Of a stretch of 64,000 nt of DNA, positions 10,925 through 21,537 are shown one piece after another; position 1 is the stretch's first letter; each line of letters opens with the position of its first letter. Under the pieces are notes generated by a model. It made no database searches, was not told the origin of the DNA, and saw only the letters and a list, made by a program, of their open reading frames with translations. Source of the stretch: Usnea hakonensis (Eukaryota; Ascomycota; Lecanoromycetes; Lecanorales; Parmeliaceae); assembly GCA_013423325.1 (NCBI GenBank), contig BLJB01000043.1, forward strand, positions 124,001-188,000, given 5' to 3'. A program made the position numbers and the translations under genes.

Positions 10925-11781
10925 AGCTGATACGAGAAATAGTAATGTTTGTTCTGGAAGAGGACGACAATTCTAAAATTGCAATTATCCTTGCAAATTT
11001 GTGGGAGCATCCTGATATCACTTATCAGTCTCTTGCGTCCTCTCGATCTTCAGGATTTAGGACATGACGACGGTACCTATCTGAACTCGCTCTCCGAACT
11101 TTACGGCCTATGCGCTCATCTTTACCCCGAAAACTGCGCAGGGATTTGCGATGGGGCGCATGATAAGAAAACGACGGGATGCTGCAGACGTTCCTTCGGG
11201 ACGCTTTGCCAAAAAGGTGCCGTGCTCATGCAGGGAGCCTTCCGGAGGACCTCGAATAACAAATTGTAGGTCTGCCAAATTCCGAGCTCTTCAGCTTCTG
11301 CAGATCGGGGTCGAAGGGGTCAGAATGGTGGCCAATTAAGAGTTGACGATTGTCCAGGTACACGTCTGATCATGTGAATCGAACATAAGATACCATGTTT
11401 TAATACCATGCGAGGAGTAGGTATTTATTACCCCAACTTTGTGGGTTTGGACTCCCGTCCGGGAAGGAGCGCTGCTGACGCAATTCCATTATACGGCTTG
11501 CACTCATTCTGCTGGGCCCCCTCATTCCCCCCTTTCTACGTCTACGCATGTGTTCATGTATCGTTGTCTCCTGCACAAAGCATCCAATCGTCGTCGGATG
11601 TTTCATCGTCCCCGCTTACCGACCCAGGCCCAAAGACCCGTGGCCCTCTGATTCCCACTTCTTTTCTTCCCAAACTTTTTTTTGACAGACTCTCATATAT
11701 CATTCCAGGATTAATCTTATGATAGCTCGTAGTCTACTGTCTTCTTTCTTCCACATTCCAATTCAATCTAAGACCAAAACA
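10925..11781. promoter_or_regulatory. Shared divergent upstream region of UstY-like oxidase and permease
   Basis: About 857 bp separate the two divergent starts. The right part (11500-11780) is CT-rich, as is usual just before fungal start codons. No coding sequence was seen; co-regulation of the two genes is possible but unproven. Confidence 0.35.
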
Positions 11782-13918
11782 ATGCTGGACGAGCGAGAAA
11801 TGAGCGCTTTGCGCACGCCAAAAGGTTCCAATGGCATTGGACACGCGGAAATTGAAGCTCAGGCAGCATATGACAAGGACCAGATTGAATTGGCTCGGAC
11901 AGGCAAGAAGCAAGTCCTGAAAGTAGGATTTGGACTCAAGATATCCGCTGGCTTTGAATGTTTAGTGCTCATACAATCGCAGAGAAATTTTGGTTTCATG
12001 TCAATGCTGGGGTTCAGCTGCACTCTTATGGCTACGTGGGAAGGTGTACTTGTGTAAGTGTAGCTCAATCTTTAATCTCCGAAGCTCAATAAAGGGAACA
12101 GGGTCTTTCTCCTTGGATTCAACAAGTAAGCTGCAGGCCACGACGAGCCAAGAGGATCAAATTTAATCTCAGATCGAATTCAGTGGTGGTCCGGCGGGAC
12201 TGATATACGGGTATCTATTCATTTGGCTCGGTAATCTGTCAGTATTCGTGTGTCTGGGAGAGCTCGTTTCAATGTGAGGACCTCATTCGATCGCTGCTGA
12301 TCTGGTTACTCACCAACGCTTAAGAGCTCCTACCGCAGGCGGCCAGTACCATTGGGTTGCCATGCTTGCTCCACCATCATCAAGGAAATTTCTTAGCTAT
12401 ATCACGGGTATTAGTGGGCTTCGACGACTTTGACAAGTTTTCCGCTGACTATGACAGGCTGGCTTACTTGCGCTGGCTGGCAAGCTGAGATAACGACAGC
12501 TGCTTTCTTCACTGGTACCCTCATACAAGGAATGCTTGTAGAAAATCATGCAAATTATAGCTTCCAGCGTTGGCACGGCACACTTCTGACTTGGGCCGCC
12601 ATCCTACTTGCCGTCGCCTTCAATACCGTTTTGAGTCCAGCATTGCCAAAAGTGGAAGGCATGGTATTGGTACTTCACATTCTGGGATTCGTTGCTATTC
12701 TCATCCCATTGGTTTACCTAGCACCACATGGTACACCGTCCGAAGTATTTGCCGTCTTTCTCAATGGTGGTGGTTGGAGTTCTCAGGGGCTGTCGTTTTT
12801 CATCGGTCTTGTCGGAAATGCAACGGCTTTCCTTGGTAGGATTCAGACCTCCACAAGCCTCTGCACAAGAGCTAACTTGGATGAAGGCACAGACGGAGCC
12901 ATTCATGTACGTCAATTCAATCACGGCATCTTTCCTGAATTCATTCGCGCAGACCAGCACATTCCTACACCAAAGTCTCGTTTCTCGCAAGATTTTGCTA
13001 AGTATCCCTAGATGTGCGAAGAAATAAGGCATGCCTCAACCGTCGTTCCACAAACAATGGTAGCCAGCCTCCTCATAAACGGAGTACTCGCATTCGGTAT
13101 GCTTGTGGCGGTCTTGTTCTGCATGGGCGATATCACTGCAGCTTTGCAGACCCCAACCGGATATCCATTCATCGAGATTTTCACGCAAGCCACAGCGTCC
13201 AAAGCCGGTGCAACTGTTATGACCAGCATCATTATCGTTCTCGCATTTTGTGCCATTATCGCTGCCTTAGCGGGCGCCTCTAGAATGACCTGGTCATTCG
13301 CACGCGACCGTGGCCTCCCGGGATGGCGGTACTTGAGCAAAGTAAGTTGGGATGGCATACTGTAAACATCAACGTCAATTCTTAGACCGCCGCTCTGCCT
13401 CGCTCGCAATGCAGTCCACTGACTACCTGATTTAGATTGACGCGCGTGCATCTATCCCGTTGACTTCGATCGCCATTTCGACCATCAATTCCTGCCTCCT
13501 CGTCCTTATCAATATCGGTTCTTCTACAGCTTTCAACGACGTTGTATCGCTAGTGATTAGCTGCCTCTACTCTTCTTATCTCATAGCCTGTGCCCTGCTC
13601 CTTTATCGCCGCATCATAGGCACCATCCAGCCCATGCAACAGGACAGGGTGCAGGTCGCGGGTGAGACTCCACAGATGACATGGGGTCCTTGGCACGTCC
13701 ATGGCTCTCTTGGTATCGCGAACAATTCATTCGCCTGTGTCTACCTGGTCATTCTTCTCTTTTTCAGCTTTTGGCCAGCTGCAACGCCAACCACTGCCGC
13801 CACCATGAATTACAGTGTTCTAGTTACCGGGTTTGTTGTCTGTTTCAGCGTCCTATATTACTTATTTTGGGCGAAGAATTTCTACAGAGGGCCAATCGTG
13901 GAGGTGAGCAGGATTTGA
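11782..13918 (+). CDS. Amino-acid/GABA permease (APC superfamily)
   Basis: Eight exons were followed from the ATG at 11782. Joins include GVLVVFLLGFNNGGPAGLIY, VSxAPTAGGQYHWVAMLAPP, YITGWLTCAGWQAE, FLGTDGAIHMCEEIRHASTV and RYLSKIDARASIPLTSIAIS. The sequence shows about twelve membrane helices. The APTAGGQYHWV segment after TM2 and the HMCEEIRHAS loop are typical of the fungal GABA/choline permease branch (UGA4, HNM1-like). It would import an amino acid or amine through the plasma membrane. Stops that appear in single frames all fall in introns, so the gene looks intact. The end is either the stop at 13918 or a short downstream exon after the GTGAGC at 13902. It is divergent from the UstY-like oxidase, so a role in precursor or product handling is conceivable but equally may be coincidence. 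Confidence 0.88.
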
Positions 13919-14266
13919 GTACGACAGCCTTGTGTAGCCTCAGGGCATTGGTGGCTTGTATGTGCAGCTGCTTTCCTCGGAAATTGAGTCTTGAAGTGTT
14001 GCCAAGATGATACGCTTACAAATTGTGGTTGCTTCCGCAGTGTGTCTTCTCTGCGCCCAGAACGTGGTTGAAATGCCCCTAGAAGTATTTGATGCGCTCC
14101 CCAGAAGCAATACTCTACCCCTCTTCATGACTTTGCGGCGGACCCCAGCTTCCTTCGGCTCTTGTGATCGCTTGTTCAATAAATTTCACCCCGGAACTCG
14201 AGTAAATGGAACTTCTCATGGGTAGGAACGACTGCAGTCTGCAGGCTTCTAGCACTTACTAGCGCA
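13919..14266. other. Spacer 3' of the permease
   Basis: A 72-codon frame at 14007-14225 starts with a hydrophobic signal-like stretch (MIRLQIVVASAVCLLCA). It overlaps the permease 3' region and has no second line of support, so it is not called as a gene. Confidence 0.25.
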
Positions 14267-14877
14267 ATGCAGGACTCCAACTTAATTCACCGCAATAACA
14301 CAAGAGTTGGGCTTGCCCAGTCATGGGTATATCAAGTATTGGAAAGCGAACATCGTACATCAGTCTCAGCAATAGACTCAAGACTGCAGCACTCTCTCAA
14401 CGCAATAATCTCTACAACTGACGCTCAACCATCAAAGGGCAGAGGCGTGGTACATGCGCCCTTCACCTCTTGCTTATCCAATCTTACGCCAATACCAATT
14501 GCCCCTCCCAGCGCCTCGACTTTCCCAGTCTCCGCACCTACCACAGCGGCTTCTTCAACGTCATCACCCCACTCGCACCCGTCTTATTCCGATCTCCCCG
14601 TGCTCACCCATAGTAAGAAGCTCCACATGGAGATAGGCTTGCCATTTTTGGGCACGGCTATGCTGAATACGCCCAGCTGCTTCGAACGGAAGGGACAGGT
14701 CCCTTATGATATATTGTTGGGCTTACGACGTTTGTGCACTGCGGGTCAATTTGGGGTGTCTTCTTCTGGGTATTGGGTCCGTGGCTGATGGGGAGGATAC
14801 TGGCAACGACTCTTGAGGGATTCAATGGCGATCTGAAGAGAGGGGTTGAGAGGATGAGGGAGGGTTTGAGGTTGTAG
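14267..14877 (+). pseudogene. Possible decayed coding remnant
   Basis: Protein-like segments lie in different frames of the plus strand: YHSGFFNVITPLAPVLFRSP (about 14540-14600), FGHGYAEYAQLLRTEG (about 14646-14695) and WGVFFWVLGPWLMGRILATT to a TAG near 14877. The last piece is strongly hydrophobic and followed by a charged helix. No splice pattern was found that joins all three in frame. The parent family is not recognised. It could be a frameshifted relic or an intact gene whose introns I failed to place. Confidence 0.25.
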
Positions 14878-17289
14878 GACTTTTTATAGGATTTGGATGG
14901 GACGTTTTGGTTATAGCCTGTTGAGGTTACTGCTGCATGGAAAAGTGCGTGTCCGCCCATCACTGAGGTTCAGAATGGCTCCACAAGTGGGTCCTGAGTA
15001 GCAGCTTCAAACTGCCCAGAAGTTACTGCCGTTTTTCTGCGCAAATGGTGGTAAGGTGTACACCTTGAATACCGTGGATATCTAGTCAATGACGGAGATG
15101 AATATGAAGGAACGTACGCCAGCACCTTGTAGTAATTGTCATTCCTCGCACCGCTTCTTTTTGAATCTTGACTTTCCACCTATCCAATCGACCATCTACG
15201 CACCAAAACCCATTAGATCATACATCCTTACCATTCACTACCTCATACAATTAGCGCACCTAAGCTATCTTCCATCAAAAACTTAACCAAAGCAAACTTT
15301 ACAAGCAGTAATCAATCGTGCAATGCAATTTTCTCCGCGCGTACAGCAGCCAGAAAGTCTTCGAAATCTGTTGGATGTTAGGACATGATGGTCTGAAATT
15401 TTCGTATAAAATTTGATAAATAGAATAAGTCATTGCAGATGTATTCTTTGGTTTTGGATCTGAGGATGGTTTTCGGAGGAGGGGGGAGGATAGAGTGGGG
15501 GAGGGGAAGGCAAGGTTTAGGTAGAAGGGAGAATATTTGGAGTGTAAGGTAGGAAGGGGGTTGTTAGTTCGGCGCGGTTGGCGTTGGGGATGAGAGGGAG
15601 TACTAGCATTTTATACAATATCTGCGAGAGAACTCGAGACCCACTTAGCATAGATGACTGTAGTCAGAAACAGGCGGTCTAGGATATTCCCCTAGCTGTG
15701 GAGTAGATTACACTGCGTTGGACGAAACGCGCTGGTCTCTGCTGTCATCTTGGGCCCATACTCTAATTACTTTCGGTGAAGGCTGGCCATTAAATGCAAG
15801 ACTCGGGATGTATTTTTTAGGACCATACGCATTTATATCATGCAAAGTGTCGATCTTGTGATGTTGAAAAGGAACGACTGAGACGCTTGTAGTCCGTTTA
15901 GACTGGGACCTTCTCTTTATACACCAATTTCTGGTCAATTTATGAGGCCACTCTATACTCCATGGAGACGATGCATTATTCGAAAAGGTAGACTTTCTGC
16001 GCGTAGTATCCAATTTTGCTTCTCGGAGGGTGGAATCTTATGGATCACTTACAAAGACTTCACACTCAAGATATGTGCATATGTTATGATCAATGAAATA
16101 TTGCTGCACGCCGTCCAATCTACAGCAACGCAATACGGTAAATTTGATTATGCAAAGCGGCTTTGGGAAGCATCACGAATCGCTTCGTTAGGTTGTAAAG
16201 CAATAATGGTCCCTGAAATGAACCTCATTTTCTCTGTTGCTACTGCACAGATTGCTTTTGCAATGGAAAAGCTGACCATTAATTCGACTGAATGTGAAGA
16301 TTCATACTAACTAGTTTTTCTATGAGCTACACACGTGTCAGCTGCTCGGTCCCAAAACTGCCTCTTGCACATCGAGACTTGTGTATCGAAAACGTCATCC
16401 ATTCTTTTACGGCAGTAAACCGTGTTTGGGGCTCGTTTCTCGACCACACTCTCGCAGCGATATTACGAGCTCCCTTGCAGACAAAGATCCACTATGGTGT
16501 TGCATGTCTATTGATTGGGGCAACTTGTGACGTTCTGATGGGATCCTTAGGAAGAGGCGACGAATATTAATATGGAGGTTTTTCAAAATTCGTTGTAACT
16601 GTAGAGCCGTATAATTGATCTAGAATGGCAATGTACCAGCAATTTTTCGAAAAAAAAGTGCCAAGCAATTTGCAAGCTTTGTGCATAAGCTAATAAGGCT
16701 TCCTCTGCGCCCTGCACACCGCCCCATTGATCTACCTTTGATGACGCCCGCTGGAAGTCGGGGTCATTGCCAGCACTCGCCAAGCGTCCAATCAAAACAA
16801 AAGCATTATAATAACGCCCGGCAGAAGTAGGCTTTGGCAAGGGTCATGTAGGCCGCGTGCATACTGCAACCCTCCCTATCCTGCTGCAGACTGCCCTTTA
16901 TTTGACTGTGGGTGGGGTTTTTGAGAATAAAAGGAGTAATTAAAGCGGTCCCAAAAATGTATTACGCACATCCATCAGAGCTCATTTTATCAGCCTCGAA
17001 AATTTTCGACCATCTGTCTCCTCCTTCTAATCTTCATTTTTACACACCTCCAACTCTCTGTGAAAGCACTTTCACTAGGTACATCGTCGAATCATCCGTT
17101 CCTACATAAGGTTTTCCAAATACTATCCAAGTCTCTAGTCAGCTGCATTAACGATTTTGGGCGGTTTAGCCGGACTTCGTCTCCATTAGGTACGTTGAAC
17201 AGACAATCATTCCAGGATCAGACTCATCTCAGTGGACAACCGCGCTCATAAGCATTCAGTCGGTAGGCACGATACCCTTTTTTCGCGCA
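14878..17289. other. 2.4-kb stretch without a supportable gene
   Basis: Short open frames only. A G-rich tract occurs at 15479-15545. The region 16900-17289 is the probable promoter and leader of the NUC-domain gene (CT-rich from 17005). Confidence 0.4.
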
Positions 17290-18459
17290 ATGTCAAATCG
17301 ACCGCCACCGACATCCCGTGATGCATTCGAAATTGCTGTGATATGCGCCATGGGTATAGAGTTCGATGCGGCCGAGGCCATGTTGGACCAAACTTGGGAG
17401 GAGAATGGCCCGTTATATGGAGTCGCGAAAGGAGATAGAAATGCGTACAAGATGGGCAGGATAGGAGATAGAAATGTCGTCCTGGTCCTCCTACCAGGCA
17501 TGGGCAAAACGAATGCATCGAACGCGGCTGCTGATTTAAGCCTCAGCTTCCAAAACATTATCTTCTGCTTAGTCGTGGGTATCTGTGGAGGGATACCCTT
17601 CCGACGACCTGATGACAAGACTGGAAAAATCTCTGAGATCGTTCTTGGAGACGTGATCATAAGTACCGCAGTGGTGCAACACGATTTTGGACGTCAGCGC
17701 CAAGACAAATTCGCCAGGAAGAACACCCTTCAAGACAACCTACCCCGACCACCCGACGAAATACGCTCATTTTTGGGTGTTATGAGAACGATACGATCCC
17801 TGAGACGTTTTGAGCAGCAAGTCTCTGAACATTGTGCCAGTCTTCTGAACCAGGAAGACTTCGAGGCATCGCAGTACCCAGGTGCAGACAAAGACATACT
17901 GTACGAACCAACATATCGACATAAGCACCAGGATACAAATGCTTCTTGCATATGCGCCAAATGCAACAAACGAGATGATGCGGTTTGCACCTCTGCGTCA
18001 AAGCCGACATCGACCTGCACTGATCTTGGATGTGACGCCTCCAAGCAAATCCCACGAGTCCGATTGTTGCCTGAAAACAATCCATCAAAGCCTCGTGTCC
18101 ATTTCGGCACAGTCGCATCGGGAGACTCGATCATACAGTCCGCTTATCATCGAGATGAGATTTCCTCCGACGAGCAAGAGGAGATCATTGCATTTGAGAT
18201 GGAGGGCGCGGGAGTGTGGAAAAACAGTTATCGTACTATTGTAATAAAAGGCGTTTCCGACTATTCCGACAGCCACAAAAGTTATGATTGGCAAGCGTAT
18301 GCCGCGGCAACTGCGGCTTCTGGCATGAAGGCTCTCATTCAAACGTGGAGACCAACAGATAAGCCTGGGCAGCCTGTGTCAGAGTATAGTAAGTTTCTCT
18401 CCGTTTCAAAGTCTTCTCTCAACTACCTAATCCATTCCCATCCAGCCAACATGAATTGA
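17290..18459 (+). CDS. Nucleoside-phosphorylase-like (NUC/PNP_UDP) domain protein
   Basis: The single open frame is 389 codons. A 56-60 nt GTAAGT...CCATCCAG segment near the end could be spliced out without changing the frame or the stop. The domain runs from EIAVICAMGIEFDAAEAMLD through GMGKTNAS, LVVGICGGIPF, LGDVIISTAVVQHDFGR and HFGTVASGDSII to IIAFEMEGAGVW and VIKGVSDYSDSHKSYDW. These are the strand, phosphate and ribose/base motifs of the MTA/SAH nucleosidase-purine nucleoside phosphorylase fold as found at the N-terminus of fungal NLR-like (STAND) receptors. There it is followed by NACHT or NB-ARC and repeats; here no nucleotide-binding domain follows. A free-standing enzyme acting on a nucleoside is also possible. 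A Cys-rich insert (CICAKCNKRDDAVC) sits in the middle. Confidence 0.85.
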   Translation: MSNRPPPTSRDAFEIAVICAMGIEFDAAEAMLDQTWEENGPLYGVAKGDRNAYKMGRIGDRNVVLVLLPGMGKTNASNAAADLSLSFQNIIFCLVVGICGGIPFRRPDDKTGKISEIVLGDVIISTAVVQHDFGRQRQDKFARKNTLQDNLPRPPDEIRSFLGVMRTIRSLRRFEQQVSEHCASLLNQEDFEASQYPGADKDILYEPTYRHKHQDTNASCICAKCNKRDDAVCTSASKPTSTCTDLGCDASKQIPRVRLLPENNPSKPRVHFGTVASGDSIIQSAYHRDEISSDEQEEIIAFEMEGAGVWKNSYRTIVIKGVSDYSDSHKSYDWQAYAAATAASGMKALIQTWRPTDKPGQPVSEYSKFLSVSKSSLNYLIHSHPANMN

Positions 18460-18727
18460 TCCACTTATACCCCCAAAAGTATGTCTAAATATGACGTTGT
18501 GTCTCGGGGACGCTTTATTGCTTGTGGCTACCTCTGTTCGTTGGTCAGAAGACTTGCTGATTCAGGTATTGAAAGGAGCACCAGATCATCCGGAGAGTGA
18601 ACTCAAGGAAATGACACGCAGGGACCCAGAAACCCACTTGCAAGCTGGCACAACGGGTACGAAGCATGAGCAAACGAAAGAATAATGTACGCATTGGCTG
18701 ACTCTCAAGCAAGGAGCAGCCAAAGGA

Positions 18728-19228
18728 ATGGTGGTCTATGCATACTCCCTCCTCGATCAGCGTGGTCATCAGAGCACGATAGAGGATTTTGAGTCCATGC
18801 GACAAGCCTTTCTACGAGCGAGGTCTGCTCTGTTGACCACCCCGGACTCCTCGCTTCGCCAAGACACATTTTGGGGCTTGATGCTCGTTGAAATGGATCT
18901 CAGTTGCTGCACAAGCTTCGAGATATTGCAGAAGGAACAGCATCTCAGAGAGGCTGAAAAATACAATGATGAGCTCGCCAAATGTCCAAATGCCACCATA
19001 AAAGCACAAATCATGATCGGGCAGCATATCATCAAAGGGATAAAGGCGTTACTACAGTCGAAGAGGCCAGAGGGGGATAAGAACAAAGCGAAAGAACTGT
19101 TGTCGAATGCAGACGATGGGATGGAACGAGAGTTGAGGGAGCTACAAAGGATAGATTTGGTCAGCTACAACGAAATTTGTAAGGTCGTCTTCGCTTGGCG
19201 GAAGCGACTTCGGGACGATGTATGTTAG
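18728..19228 (+). CDS. Alpha-helical hypothetical ORF downstream of the NUC gene
   Basis: This is a 166-codon frame, rich in Glu/Lys/Leu helices (QSTIEDFESMRQAFLRARSA; LREAEKYNDELAKCPNATIK), ending at 19228. It looks like the helical or TPR-like tail that follows NUC domains in fungal NLR-type proteins. A candidate intron (GTACGA...CTGACTCTCAAG, about 18657-18709) lies just upstream, so the real gene may begin before 18728 and could be the second half of a split receptor gene. The first exon could not be fixed, because the frame upstream meets stops. Function unknown. Confidence 0.5.
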   Translation: MVVYAYSLLDQRGHQSTIEDFESMRQAFLRARSALLTTPDSSLRQDTFWGLMLVEMDLSCCTSFEILQKEQHLREAEKYNDELAKCPNATIKAQIMIGQHIIKGIKALLQSKRPEGDKNKAKELLSNADDGMERELRELQRIDLVSYNEICKVVFAWRKRLRDDVC

Positions 19229-19355
19229 GTACAATCGTACAACAGCAATGTACAAGATGTATATTTTATTAAACATCACAGACGAGAGCCGGACTCTCCG
19301 CTGAAAACCACCTCTTAACTCGGCTATAACTAAACACATATATCTTGCAATGCTC

Positions 19356-20434
19356 TCAGAGACGTCCATGTGACCTTCTTCTGTCTCGTAGATTTGGCAG
19401 TCGATATCTCGACGAAGAGAAGCCATCATTCAACTGCACCAGGTCAGAATCTGAGAGCTGCCTTTCAAGATTCCTCCAAAAGTCTGTAGTATCTGCAGGG
19501 TCTGGCCTTTGGGCGTCCGGTCGTTCCACGCCACTGACAGTGTTGCCGGTTTGAGCGACCAAATTGTGTAAATTTTTCTTCCGAATCACATCCACGATTG
19601 CTTTCAGAACCTTATCCACGATTGCGGTTATCCTTTTCCGAAAGCAGACCACCAAAAGCGGTATGCCAACTCCAAATACAATAAGTAAAATGATTTCTAT
19701 ATTTCTATCTGTCCTGTTGTTGCCGCTTGGTTGTGAAGGATTTGTGGGTAAGGATGAGGTGATTGTGGAAGAGCTAGGTACCGAAGAAGTATAGTAAAGG
19801 TCTGTTGATGACGAGGTGGCAGTCTGAGGGGATGGCGCAGCTGTAGAAAGGGCAGTGCGAGGGTCTGTGGGTGTCGGCGTGCCGGCTTGGGTTGAAGGAG
19901 GACTTGTCAGGGTATATGGGGTGGTGGGCTGTGTGAAGGACTGTTGTTGTGACGATGAACTCAAAGGGATTGATATCGAGGATGGCCGTACTTGTGATGA
20001 GGTCTCACTCGAGGATGCCCAACTCGTGGTGTATGAGTCTGCGTGGGTCCCATTGAGTGCAGGGCAGTCCACACTGTAGGAGTTGATTGATTGGCTCCCA
20101 CATGCACCTAGAAGTACGGGTATCTTGTGGTATGTACAGTATAAATCGGAATAGACTGTCACTAATGATAATAAAAATCAGTCCTGTTGGCTTTGGAGTA
20201 GACTAAAGAGTGCGTACCGGTGCACTCAGGATCAAGCGTGGTCAGATTGACGCTATTGGTTCCGTTGATTATTCCACATTGGCCATTACCAGCATCGGTA
20301 TCTGTGTACACTGTTGCAAAGCGATCGTGGCAAGCGTCATCGGTAAAGAAGCCGATAATAGACGTTGTGGCCGAAACGGTGATATAATGGTGAAGATTCA
20401 AGATGAGGACAATATAAGGAAGGTATAGAGACAT
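19356..20434 (-). CDS. Secreted/single-pass membrane protein with Ser/Thr-rich stalk
   Basis: Two exons (20434-20218 and 20161-19356) joined over a 56-nt intron give 340 residues. A signal peptide (LYLPYIVLILNLHHYITVSA) is followed by a small Cys-rich ectodomain (eight Cys within about 100 residues, with N-glycosylation sites NGT and NLT). Next come a Ser/Thr/Pro-rich stalk of about 110 residues, one membrane helix (IEIILLIVFGVGIPLLVVCF) and a basic, then polar cytosolic tail. This layout resembles fungal cell-wall stress sensors of the WSC/MID type, but the ectodomain is not a WSC domain I can recognise. Plasma-membrane location is inferred from topology. Confidence 0.7.
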
Positions 20435-21537
20435 GCCTGTGGAGTCACGAAAAGATACTATAGCAAGCACCAACAGATGTGAGCTGTGCAGACATGCTCA
20501 GTGGATTATCTTCGGCAAGAGAGTTACAGGCTCTTCCATGCTCGAAGCCGTCGTTAGGAAAGCATATTTTGGGACCAAGACACTTAGTATCAGTAATCCC
20601 TGAAAAGCCCGTCATGTCTGCGATCTCTCAGCGCCTAAATTTGCTCCCAATGTTGTTGACTAGCGTGGATAGTCTTGGCTCTTTGATTTATTGCAACACA
20701 AACAATAGGTGATGTGCATGTTCATAATGAGGCTGATCTTCCTGCATATGCGACGTCATTTCACATTCCCCTCGCCCCCAACAGCCGAAACATTTATATG
20801 AGAGGTTTTCAAACCTTCTCAAGTGCACCATCGTCCGCGCCACGCTGTATCTTGTAGAACGTGAGACTGGAGTCGAAGGAATGATGGCAAGGTGAGAGCA
20901 ACGTGTACCGATAGATACCTTTGGGTGGTTAGCTAAGAAACGTATATAGAGTCCGAAACGCTCACACGCTAATAATTCACACAGAGTAATGAGAACCTTC
21001 GTCCCCAATTGCCAACCACATCCAAAGGCCAGATCTTTATCATCGACTGTGCTTACAGTCTGATGACGCTTGACGAGTCCGAATGGCCATAGAGGTTCCA
21101 TGATCGTGATCGTGGAGCAGGAAGAGGAGGATTAGAAACATACCAGTCATGCCCTTACCGCGGAGGTGGAACTACAAGTCATCTGTAATAGAAGACAAGA
21201 AGAGGAGGAGAGCTTGTATGTTCAAAATGCATTGCCTCATTGCATAGATGGTATTATTACGATTTCAGGTGGAAAGGGGGTGAATTTTGGTCCCAACGGG
21301 AGGAAAGGCGAGTGAAGAATGGAAGAAACAAATCTAGGGGCAAATACTTGGTGTGAGGGGAATATTGGTGAAGAGCAAGGAGATGGGGCATGTTGTTGTA
21401 TCTGGGTCGAGACATCGTCGAGCTCCAACCAGAGCACGAGTGGATGGATGACGGAGGAACGACGCATCCCGAGTGTCGGATTGGCTCGAACCTTGTCGGT
21501 GATAGCACGAACCTATGAATAAAAGCTCAAATAGGCC
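20435..21537. other. Spacer with one unassigned minus-strand frame
   Basis: A minus-strand frame at 20688-21101 (starting MEPLWPFGLVKRHQ) has a partly protein-like composition but no recognisable domain and no splice partner. It is not called. Otherwise this is the 3' region of the CorA-like gene. Confidence 0.3.

Noticed and set aside
12841..13011. Apparent break in the permease between FLG and MCEEIR
   Set aside because: Two introns around the mini-exon encoding TDGAIH explain it; the spliced frame is continuous.
14970..15179. Minus-strand string DIHGIQGVHLTTICAEK that looks like a damaged UstY motif (lacking the HC part)
   Set aside because: It is under 20 residues long, a stop follows at once, and neither the second UstY motif nor a membrane helix was found nearby. 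Chance similarity is as likely as a relic.
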